From assembly GCA_015064285.1 (NCBI GenBank), contig SVSN01000002.1:28407-92406 (forward strand): a DNA stretch of 64,000 bases. Reading direction: 5' to 3'. The notes under the pieces were generated by a model, which saw nothing but the letters and a program-made list of their open reading frames with translations, did not search any database and was not told the origin of the DNA. Both the position numbers and the translations under genes were made by a program. Below, in pieces: positions 33,551-40,949 of the stretch. The stretch is from Oscillospiraceae bacterium (lineage in GTDB: Bacteria > Bacillota > Clostridia > Oscillospirales > CAG-272). How positions within the stretch are numbered: the first letter of the stretch is position 1; every line of letters begins with the position of its first letter.

Positions 33551-35737
33551 ATGAACTTTGATTTTCAGTCTATGAAACCGCTGATCCAGCAGGATTTTGA
33601 TGCGGTTATGGATCATTATCCCACGGATATGCAAATGATCCGGGACAGGGTTCCCACCGGCGGCGATGTCATGACCCGGAAGCTGGCTATAATCCGTGCA
33701 GCCGTAGAGCTTTGTCCGGTACATGTTTTCGACCACTACCCCTTTGCCTTTGAAATCGACGGCGGAGGGGACAGAGGATACTGCCACTACGGTATCGGCT
33801 GGCTTTGTCAGGAAAGAAGCGGCGCCGACTTCAGTGCCCTTGCCGCTTTCCGGGATATCATGAACCGGAACAATCTGGGTTCCATGGGCAATTATACGGA
33901 CAATCTCCACCGCACCATCGACTACGACAAGCTGCTTGCCAAAGGTTTCCGGGGTGTTTACGAAGAATGCGAGATGTGGAACCGGAGCGAAACAGATCCT
34001 GCCAGAAAACAGTACCGGGAAGATGTCAAAACCATCTGTCTTCTGATCCGGCGGCTGGGGGAACGGTTCCGGGAACAGGCTGCTGCCCGTCTGCAGGCGG
34101 AGGATCTGGACGAAGATACCCGGTACAACATGACACGCATCACCCATTCCGTCAACACGCCCTGGGAAAAGCCGGAAACACTGTTTGACGCCTGCAATTC
34201 CCTCCTGTGCATCGGTCTGTTCATTGCCATGCTGGACGGAATCGGCATGCATGCCCAGGGGCCCATTGACCGTCTGCTGTACCCCTTTTACAAGCGGGAT
34301 CTGGAATCGGGACGGATCACCAAAGAAGAAGCCGCATTTCTGGTCAGCTGTTTCCTGTTCAAGACGGACGCCCACGCCAAATACAATGAAAACCGGCAGG
34401 CATTTGACAACGGCGTAACCATCATGATAGGCGGCTGTGACCCGGAAGGAATACCGGTTTACAACGAGATCACCGACATGATCATCGACACCTATCTGTC
34501 CAACAAGCTGATCCATCCCAAGCTCAATGCCCGGGCCGGTGCGTACAGTCCCAGAGCCTATCTGGACCGGCTCTCCGCGCTGATCCGCACGGGACACAAC
34601 AATATCATCATTGAAAACGATGACTACATCGTGCCCATGTTCCGGCGGATGGGACTGCGGCCGGAGGATGCCCGGTGTTATGTGGGCGTGGGCTGCGAGG
34701 AAGTCATCTGCCGGAACCAGCTCCACAGCCGGGCGTTCATCTATCTGAATTTAGCCCAGGTTCTGCTGGACACCATTGCCGGCGGCAGAAACAAAAATGC
34801 GCTGTCTCCGGATCTGCAGAAAGTATATCAGCACGGCACTTTCCGGATCGACAGCTTCGACGCTCTGTACGACTCCTTCCTTGCCAATCTGCGTTCCTAT
34901 ATCCGGGAGCTGACCGGTGTGCTTGTTCCCTACGAAAAAATCCATGACAGGATCCAGCTGGAACCGATCCAGTCGGCTTTCACGGCGGACTGCATGGAAC
35001 GGGGACTGGATATCTGTCAGGGCGGCGCCCGGTACAACAACAAGACCCTCTCTCTGGTGGGATTCGGCACCCTTTGCGACAGTCTGCTGAGTCTGCGTGC
35101 TGCCTACGCCGAAAACCGGCAGGAAGAACTGTTTGCTGCGGTGGAAACCGATTTCGCCGGACAGGAAAGCCTGCGCCAGCGCATCCGGAACAGCGACAAC
35201 CGGTTCGGCCATTCCGAAGCTGCAGACGATTTTGCCGAAAATCTGTCTGTGGATCTGGGCAATGTTTCCAAGGGGATCTGTAACGGCCGGGGGATCGAAT
35301 GGCACACTTCCCTCTTTACCTATTATATGTTCCACTCCTGGCGGAATACCCCTGCCACACCGGACGGACGGCATACCGGGGAAGATCTGTCCCGTCAGAT
35401 GAACATGGCTTCCCTCCCGGAGCTGACCACTGCCGCCGCTTCCATGTCCCGACTGACCAGAGCGGACTACAACGATGTGGGAATGTTTGATATTGCCATC
35501 CCCATGGGTGAGGGAGATGCCTATCTGCAGACCATGACCGATTATATCCGTACCTGTATCGACATGAAAATCCCGGTGCTGCAGCTCAATGTGATCGACC
35601 GGCAGATGCTGATGGAAGAACGGGATCATAAAGGCACCCACCCGGATCTGATCGTACGGATCTGCGGCTACAGTGCCCTGTTCACCTGTCTGTCAGAGCA
35701 TGTGCAGAATGAAGTGATCAACCGCGCCGCACAGTAA
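33551..35737 (+). CDS. Glycyl-radical enzyme, pyruvate-formate-lyase-like
   Basis: 728 aa, somewhat short for the family (about 760-850). It uses a protein glycyl radical to drive a thiyl-radical reaction under anaerobic conditions. The active-site Cys is at residue 382 in YVGVGCEEVICRNQ, giving the CxE motif seen in dehydratase and lyase subclasses. The glycyl loop near the C-terminus, RICGYSALFTCLSEHVQ, has the radical Gly at 706, with an unusual Cys immediately before it. PWEKPETLFDACNSLL and the GGCDPEG region are other family features. No activating radical-SAM gene is in the window. Substrate unknown. Confidence 0.85.
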   Translation: MNFDFQSMKPLIQQDFDAVMDHYPTDMQMIRDRVPTGGDVMTRKLAIIRAAVELCPVHVFDHYPFAFEIDGGGDRGYCHYGIGWLCQERSGADFSALAAFRDIMNRNNLGSMGNYTDNLHRTIDYDKLLAKGFRGVYEECEMWNRSETDPARKQYREDVKTICLLIRRLGERFREQAAARLQAEDLDEDTRYNMTRITHSVNTPWEKPETLFDACNSLLCIGLFIAMLDGIGMHAQGPIDRLLYPFYKRDLESGRITKEEAAFLVSCFLFKTDAHAKYNENRQAFDNGVTIMIGGCDPEGIPVYNEITDMIIDTYLSNKLIHPKLNARAGAYSPRAYLDRLSALIRTGHNNIIIENDDYIVPMFRRMGLRPEDARCYVGVGCEEVICRNQLHSRAFIYLNLAQVLLDTIAGGRNKNALSPDLQKVYQHGTFRIDSFDALYDSFLANLRSYIRELTGVLVPYEKIHDRIQLEPIQSAFTADCMERGLDICQGGARYNNKTLSLVGFGTLCDSLLSLRAAYAENRQEELFAAVETDFAGQESLRQRIRNSDNRFGHSEAADDFAENLSVDLGNVSKGICNGRGIEWHTSLFTYYMFHSWRNTPATPDGRHTGEDLSRQMNMASLPELTTAAASMSRLTRADYNDVGMFDIAIPMGEGDAYLQTMTDYIRTCIDMKIPVLQLNVIDRQMLMEERDHKGTHPDLIVRICGYSALFTCLSEHVQNEVINRAAQ

Positions 35738-35772
35738 TGCCGAGCGGATCCGCCGGATGTACCTGACAAAAT

Positions 35773-35807
35773 AAAGAAATCCGAGTATTTTCCCGGATTT
35801 CTTTTTG
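35773..35807. terminator. Bidirectional hairpin terminator
   Basis: AAAGAAATCCG pairs with CGGATTTCTTT, T-runs on both strands. Shared by the glycyl-radical gene and the convergent phosphodiesterase-like gene. Confidence 0.88.
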
Positions 35808-35853
35808 TTTTGCTGTGTATTCCGTAAGCAGATGTCTGTATGGTTCTCTCTGC

Positions 35854-36660
35854 TCAGTCTTTGTCTGCCGGATAGATCTGATACAGATGCAGAATATTCA
35901 GATCTTCTTCCATATCCAGCCCATGGGAGCCGCAGCCGCCGTCGATTTCGTGACAGCCGTGGTCCATCGCAAAGCCGACCAGCGTATCGTGTTGCCGCCA
36001 GTGGGTTTTGATCATTTCCGAAAAGGCAGAGAAAGCATGCACATTGGCCCGCAGTTCACCCAGTGCATCCACCGACTCCGGCCCTGTCTTGTGCATAACA
36101 GAGTCATAGTTGCCGTTATACACTACCACAAAATCATATTCGTCCCGAAGAATGATTTCTGCCGCTTTGGCATTGACTTCATCCACGCTGCCGTACACAA
36201 AATAGTCCATATCCCGTTCCAGGAAAATCTTGCTCAGACTGCATTGACCGTACGCCACAATCACAGGCTTTTTCCCTGCCCGGAGCAGAGCATCAAAAAT
36301 CGTGTCAATGCGGATCACAGGTTTATCATATTTCTGAATACCGTGTACCGCAGGCTGGGCACCGGTGTACATGGTTCCGAAGCACACAGGGGTAACAGAA
36401 GGCATAACAGTACAGAACGGTGCTTCCAGTTCGGTTTTCTGCTTTGCTTCCCGGAAAAGCTGAGGGTATTTTTCATACACCCACTGGGCAATCGCGTCCG
36501 GATTGTACATAAAGATCCGATCTGCTTTTCTGCCTTCCAGTTTTTCATCCGCATACCGGCATAGACTCTCCAGCGGTGCGGCAGCCTGTTCCGGCGCTTC
36601 GATTCCCATGGCATATGCCAGAGCGGCGCAGAGGGTGTCCAGAGAATGGGTATTCAACAT
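35854..36660 (-). CDS. Alkaline-phosphatase-superfamily phosphodiesterase-like protein
   Basis: 268 aa, no signal peptide. SVTPVCFGTMYTGAQPAVHGI is the nucleophile region of the alkaline-phosphatase/nucleotide-pyrophosphatase fold, with Thr or Ser as nucleophile. YNGNYDSVMHKTGPES supplies the Asp/His metal pair and AMDHGCHEIDGGCGSHG the last metal ligands. The N-terminal Asp ligand is not clear, and the protein is short, so activity is inferred. GGAGGA precedes the ATG at 36660. It follows GH125 by 23 nt in the same operon; release of phosphate from mannose phosphates is a plausible role. Confidence 0.7.
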   Translation of the reverse strand: MLNTHSLDTLCAALAYAMGIEAPEQAAAPLESLCRYADEKLEGRKADRIFMYNPDAIAQWVYEKYPQLFREAKQKTELEAPFCTVMPSVTPVCFGTMYTGAQPAVHGIQKYDKPVIRIDTIFDALLRAGKKPVIVAYGQCSLSKIFLERDMDYFVYGSVDEVNAKAAEIILRDEYDFVVVYNGNYDSVMHKTGPESVDALGELRANVHAFSAFSEMIKTHWRQHDTLVGFAMDHGCHEIDGGCGSHGLDMEEDLNILHLYQIYPADKD

Positions 36661-36683
36661 ACAGTTTCCTCCTGTTGTTTTTA

Positions 36684-37985
36684 TCAGAGAATGCCGCGAT
36701 CCAGCGCAGATTCCAGAAATTCCGCAAACAATGAATTGGACCAGGCAAACCACGCTCTGGTGAACTGTCCGGGATCGTCGGCGTCAAAGCCTTCATGCAT
36801 ATATCCCGTGCCCGCATCGGTGGAGGCCAGGGTGTCTATCAGTCCGCGGATCTCTTCCGGATCCAGCGCGGTCAGCCCCTGCATGGACAGTGCAATGTGC
36901 CAGATGTAGCCTTCCGGAGTATGCGGACTGCCTACCCCTCTGGCAGCTTTTCCCGTGTAGTAGAAAGGATTGTCTTCACTGAGAATGAAGCGGCGCGTAT
37001 TCAGGTAAACCGGGTCATCCGGTGCACAGAAGCCGAGATACGGTGCCGACAGCAGACTTGGTACATTGGCATCGTCCGCCAGAATATGATTCCCGAATCC
37101 ATCTGTTTCGCAGGCATACATTTTCCCGTACTTGGGGTGCAGCACAACGCTGTACATGGCAATGCCGTGTTCGATTTCTTCGCAGAGTTTTCGGATTTTC
37201 TTCACCAGGCCGGTGATCCGTTCTGCATTTCCGCCGGCTGCGGGACAGGCTTCAAAAATTTCCGTAAGCTGACGGAGGGATACCACCGCAAACATATTGG
37301 AAGCGGTCGGATAGCCGAAGGTGCAGCTGTCATCACTGGGGCGGAAGCCGGACCAGGTCATGCCGGTATAGTTGACCGGATACCCCCGTCCTTCATTGTG
37401 CAGCGTATCGATCCAGCGGCAGTCGGGACGGATGAAATAGTAAGAAGACTTTTCCATGTGGTGCTGTTCGGTGATCCACAGATCCACGATGGTTTCCACC
37501 GCAGCCGTAAACCCGGCGTTGAAAATACTGTCGTCCCCACAGGCCTTCCAGTACAGATAAGCCAGACGGATGGGATAACACAGGGAATCCACTTCATATT
37601 TTCGTTCCCAGACCCAGTCATTGGCAACCGGACGGTCGTCCACATAATGATGTCCGGAAGGTTCCAGATTGAAGGAGTTGGCGTACGGATCTTCCCGGAT
37701 GTAAAACATCTGCTTTTCGATCAGACCCCGGAGCAGCGAACGGATTTCGGGATCTTCCTTTGTCAGCGGCAGATACTGGGTAACCTGTGCGGTGGAATCC
37801 CGGAGCCACATGGCAGGGATATCGCCCGTATACAGGAATGTGGAGCCGTCAGGCAGGATCTCCGCGGTGGTTTCCAGGGTATTGGGATAACAGTTGCGGT
37901 ACAGAGCTTCCAGTCTGGGGTATTTTTTCAGTCTGGCAGCCACTTTTTCAATATGCGCAGTCACGGATGCCGGAATCGTCTTCAT
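36684..37985 (-). CDS. GH125 exo-alpha-1,6-mannosidase
   Basis: 433 aa, no signal peptide, the usual length of the family. It removes terminal alpha-1,6-mannose from N-glycan-like oligosaccharides. The (alpha/alpha)6 barrel signatures are clear: FLYTGDIPAMWLRDSTAQV, NSFNLEPSGHHYVDDRPV, WERKYEVDSLCYPIRLAY, GMTWSGFRPSDDSCTFGYP, HILADDANVPSLLSAPYLG and TGYMHEGFDADDPGQFTR, with Asp and Glu for inverting catalysis in the last groups. Start: second of two near ATGs, 9 nt after AAAGG. Works with GH92 (45.2 kb) on alpha-mannosides. Confidence 0.92.
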   Translation of the reverse strand: MKTIPASVTAHIEKVAARLKKYPRLEALYRNCYPNTLETTAEILPDGSTFLYTGDIPAMWLRDSTAQVTQYLPLTKEDPEIRSLLRGLIEKQMFYIREDPYANSFNLEPSGHHYVDDRPVANDWVWERKYEVDSLCYPIRLAYLYWKACGDDSIFNAGFTAAVETIVDLWITEQHHMEKSSYYFIRPDCRWIDTLHNEGRGYPVNYTGMTWSGFRPSDDSCTFGYPTASNMFAVVSLRQLTEIFEACPAAGGNAERITGLVKKIRKLCEEIEHGIAMYSVVLHPKYGKMYACETDGFGNHILADDANVPSLLSAPYLGFCAPDDPVYLNTRRFILSEDNPFYYTGKAARGVGSPHTPEGYIWHIALSMQGLTALDPEEIRGLIDTLASTDAGTGYMHEGFDADDPGQFTRAWFAWSNSLFAEFLESALDRGIL

Positions 37986-38022
37986 AAGCATTTTCCTTTC
38001 AGGCAAGGGGGGATTTTTTCCT

Positions 38023-38051
38023 ATTATAGCACAGAATGCGGCAAAGTACAA
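38023..38051 (-). promoter_or_regulatory. SigA-type promoter for GH125 operon
   Basis: Minus strand TTGTAC, 17 nt, TATAAT. The -35 is poor, the -10 perfect. Confidence 0.5.
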
Positions 38052-38099
38052 CCCATATGCGCCGTGAATTTCTTCCTGCGCCATATTCCAGCCCAAGCC

Positions 38100-38128
38100 T
38101 TGTCAAACACTGCAATCTATGATATACT
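38100..38128 (+). promoter_or_regulatory. SigA-type promoter for CotH gene
   Basis: TTGTCA, 17 nt, TATACT, about 40 nt upstream of the CotH start. Confidence 0.7.
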
Positions 38129-38168
38129 TTCCTTATAAAACACTGCCCTGTTGAAAGGAGAATCTCCT

Positions 38169-39881
38169 TTGAAAAAATACAGTTATCTGCTGCTGCTATG
38201 CCTTCTGATGCTCTGTTTCACGGGATGCGGCAGTACACCCGATACACCGCCGCCTCCGGAAACATCTGCCACCTCTCCTGCCCCGGAAATACCGGAAGAG
38301 CAGGTTCGGTTTGTATCCGGCACCACCTTCTCCGGCCGCCGCCGACCTGCTGTCATACCGGATGGCGGACAGATCCTGGATCCGTCTCCGGCAAAAGGGG
38401 AAAACGCTGAAGCAGGGAAAAAAATCTATACGGTAAACAATCCTCATGCGGGAGAAATCATCGGGATCAAGGAACAGACTGTGGGAAAAACCAACCGCAT
38501 TGTGGAGGCCGCGGCAAAACCGGGGTATCGTTTTGTCTGCTGGAGCGACGGTCTGACCGCGTCTTCCCGCACCGATACGGAAGCCGGGCTGTACACCGCC
38601 GTTTTCGACTACGACATTGCCGCCATGCCCATTCTTGTGATCCATACGGCCGATGAGGCTCCCATCGAATCCAAAGAGACCTACGTACCGGCATCAGTGT
38701 CCCTGTATGGATGCGAGGAGAAATATGTTCTGGAAGGCGCAGAAGCTGAGATCCGCGGACGGGGCAACAATTCCTGGACTTACCCGAAAAAATCATACAA
38801 ATGCAAGCTTGCGGAAAAAGAAAATCTGCTGGGACTGGCTGCCGGCAAAGAGCGGATCTGGTGTCTTCTGGCAAACCAGTGTGATATGTCCCTGCAGCGG
38901 AACCGGATCTCCTTTGAATTCTGCCGGTACATGAACGGTTTTTCCTGGTCTCCGGCCTGCACACCGGTGGAAGTATACCTGAACGGTGAATATGAGGGTG
39001 TTTATCTGCTGACAGAAGAGATCAAGGTGTCCGGTGACCGGGTGGATATTGCAGATACGGAACCGGACGCTGTGGAGACCGGTTATCTGGTGGAAATGTC
39101 CAATTATGCGGAGGGAGACACGGTGTTCACTGCCCATGGCAGATCCTATATGATCCACAGCGAGCTCTCCTCCTCCTCAGGAATCCGGAAACAGCAGACA
39201 GAATATATCCGGCAAACCCTGACAGAAGCCCACGAGGCACTGATGTCCGGTGACCGTGAAAAAGCCGAAGCCTGCATAGATCTGGATTCGCTGCTGGCCG
39301 CTTATCTGGTGCAGGAAACCATAGAGAATCTGGATTCCCAGTGGGACAGCTTCTACATCCATAAGGACACCGGCGGAAAGCTGACTTTCGGTCCGATCTG
39401 GGACTTTGACCTGACCATGGGCAATGCAGACGACGGTTCCGAAAATCCGGAAGGTATTTTTGTGGGCAACGGCAGGGGCAGCGGCAACAGTTACGAATCC
39501 TGGTTCGGAGCTGCCATGGCCTGTTCCTGGTTCCGGGAAATGGTGGCCGAAAAATGGGCGGAAGTATATGACAGCTATGTGCAGATGCCGCTCTTTATCC
39601 GGGACGAAGCGGCACTCGGTCTGGCCTCTTACGAACGCAATTTCCAAAAATGGCAGATATTCGGTCAGAAACAGAACCGGGAAACAAGCGCCGTACTGTC
39701 TCTGCGGGACTATGAATCCCATATCCGCTATCTGACAGAATGGCTGGAAACGCGGATTGCCTGGCTGGACGATCTGTTCCGGGATCCCGCTTTTGTAACG
39801 GAGGGCAAAGGACTGACGGACTACGCCTACCGCCTTTCCCTGCAGAAATCCGGATTCCTGGGTAATCCTGGGCAGTCATGA
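38169..39881 (+). CDS. CotH-kinase-family lipoprotein, C-terminus frameshifted
   Basis: 570 aa as read. TTG start with AAGGAG upstream; signal peptide with lipobox FTGC and a Pro-rich linker. A small beta domain (residues about 75-150) precedes the CotH domain: RGRGNNSWTYPKKSYKCKL, WCLLANQCDMSLQRNRIS, YEGVYLLTEEIKVSGDRVDI and the metal/ATP motif GPIWDFDLTMGN. CotH proteins are atypical kinases known from spore coats, and homologues occur on the surface of many Clostridia. After the kinase the frame ends early at 39881, but the +1 frame continues with a discoidin-like domain to 40062, so a one-base frameshift near 39841-39846 is likely. Confidence 0.85.
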   Translation: MKKYSYLLLLCLLMLCFTGCGSTPDTPPPPETSATSPAPEIPEEQVRFVSGTTFSGRRRPAVIPDGGQILDPSPAKGENAEAGKKIYTVNNPHAGEIIGIKEQTVGKTNRIVEAAAKPGYRFVCWSDGLTASSRTDTEAGLYTAVFDYDIAAMPILVIHTADEAPIESKETYVPASVSLYGCEEKYVLEGAEAEIRGRGNNSWTYPKKSYKCKLAEKENLLGLAAGKERIWCLLANQCDMSLQRNRISFEFCRYMNGFSWSPACTPVEVYLNGEYEGVYLLTEEIKVSGDRVDIADTEPDAVETGYLVEMSNYAEGDTVFTAHGRSYMIHSELSSSSGIRKQQTEYIRQTLTEAHEALMSGDREKAEACIDLDSLLAAYLVQETIENLDSQWDSFYIHKDTGGKLTFGPIWDFDLTMGNADDGSENPEGIFVGNGRGSGNSYESWFGAAMACSWFREMVAEKWAEVYDSYVQMPLFIRDEAALGLASYERNFQKWQIFGQKQNRETSAVLSLRDYESHIRYLTEWLETRIAWLDDLFRDPAFVTEGKGLTDYAYRLSLQKSGFLGNPGQS

Positions 39882-40062
39882 CGGGGAAACCTGGGAAGAA
39901 CTGGTTCCGGAAGGAAACGGACGCCATTCCACGAAAAATATCAACTATACCTGGTTAGGGTTCCGGGTGAATAATCCGCAGCCGTTCCGCCGGTACCGGT
40001 TCATCTGGCAGGAAGGCGCTATCATACAGCTATCCTACCTATGGCTCGGTAGCGATGAATAA
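39844..40062 (+). pseudogene. Out-of-frame discoidin-like tail of CotH gene
   Basis: In the +1 frame the DNA reads RNPDSWVILGSHDGETWEEL, the typical nP-sW-GS-DG-tW strand of F5/8-type discoidin domains, then RRYRFIWQEG and IQLSYLWLGSDE, ending at TAA 40062. Joining it to the CotH frame after LSLQ gives one continuous 630-aa protein (removal of one base makes the length divisible by three). A sequencing error or a real frameshift cannot be told apart here. Confidence 0.6.
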
Positions 40063-40080
40063 AAGAACAGCCGGAAACTG

Positions 40081-40121
40081 AAAACGGTATGGTCGGTCAA
40101 CGCACCGGCTGTACCGTTTTT
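40081..40121 (+). terminator. Hairpin terminator
   Basis: AAAACGGTA pairs with TACCGTTTT followed by T. It fits the end of the longer CotH frame at 40062 better than the stop at 39881. Confidence 0.75.
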
Positions 40122-40700
40122 ACAGCAATAAAAAAAGACCTGTTCCTCAGGTACTTCGGCAAATGATTCCATAAAATCAGAGTGACCCTTGACTGCATCT
40201 TTCTTTACAGAGTACAGCCAAGGGTCACTTATGATTCTTGATATCTAACATTCTTTGAAACCTCTCTTTCTGCGATCTGCCTTCTGCTGCATTCCATACA
40301 TTTCCGAAACACGCTTCCATTTACTATTTCTCTGATGAGAACCTATTTTCGTGTGGTATGTGTTATCGTGTGGCAAAAGGCGATTGGTGAGTCACCGGGC
40401 TTATTTCCATAAGGTCTTCACTTATTGCCGAGTCTGATGTTTTCGATCATTTTTCTGACAAATCTGCAATCTATATATAAAACGTATCAACGTGTCTGGT
40501 GTTACCCGGCAATCCGATTCAAACGCTTTACTATAGTTACTTCCCTTTGGGTTCGGCCCTGTACATTCATCTGTACATTGGTGCGTTCCTCCTTTTCTTT
40601 TGTGTCTACATTATAGCACACTATTTTCAAAAAAGCAACTGGTAATTTATCAAAAGATACCAACTTTTATTTGGTGAAAAAATAGAAAATTACAATTTAT
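40122..40700. other. AT-rich scar without intact gene
   Basis: Base composition is visibly more AT-rich than the surroundings. On the minus strand there is a promoter (TTGCTT-17-TATAAT, 40610-40638), then AAAGGAGG and an ATG, but all frames close within 25 codons. Further down, 40249-40391 is open for about 47 Lys/Arg-rich codons without a start. A perfect 11-bp inverted repeat AGTGACCCTTG lies at 40181-40191 and 40219-40229. This looks like the remains of a degraded, horizontally acquired gene or mobile element. Confidence 0.5.
40610..40638 (-). promoter_or_regulatory. Promoter without an intact gene
   Basis: Minus strand TTGCTT, 17 nt, TATAAT, then a strong RBS AAAGGAGG near 40590, followed only by very short frames such as MNVQGRTQREVTIVK, reminiscent of serine-recombinase N-termini. 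Confidence 0.45.
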
Positions 40701-40883
40701 TCATATTTCTGTTTACAACACCCCTCATTGTGTGTTATACTGTTATTAATGTGGGTCTGCGGATTCTCTCCCGGACAGGCTCTTTTTCCCTCTTGTTTTC
40801 ATTGCCGACCGGCATTTTTTCTTTTTGGGAAGAAAGAGGTCTGCTGCGTTTTTTCCGTAAAATCCGTTCCCATGGAAAAACTA

Positions 40884-40913
40884 TTGACAACAGACCGGAA
40901 ACAGTGTTATACT
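40884..40913 (+). promoter_or_regulatory. SigA promoter of LRR-SGNH lipoprotein gene
   Basis: TTGACA, 18 nt, TATACT. A second copy of the pattern, TTTACA-18-TATACT, lies at 40712-40741. Confidence 0.75.
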
Positions 40914-40949
40914 CATAGCAGAATCCTGTACACAAGGAGGAACATCCTG

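Noticed and set aside
32756-34726. 656-residue minus-strand frame
   Set aside because: Antisense to the GH39-like lipoprotein and the glycyl-radical gene, with no start signals.
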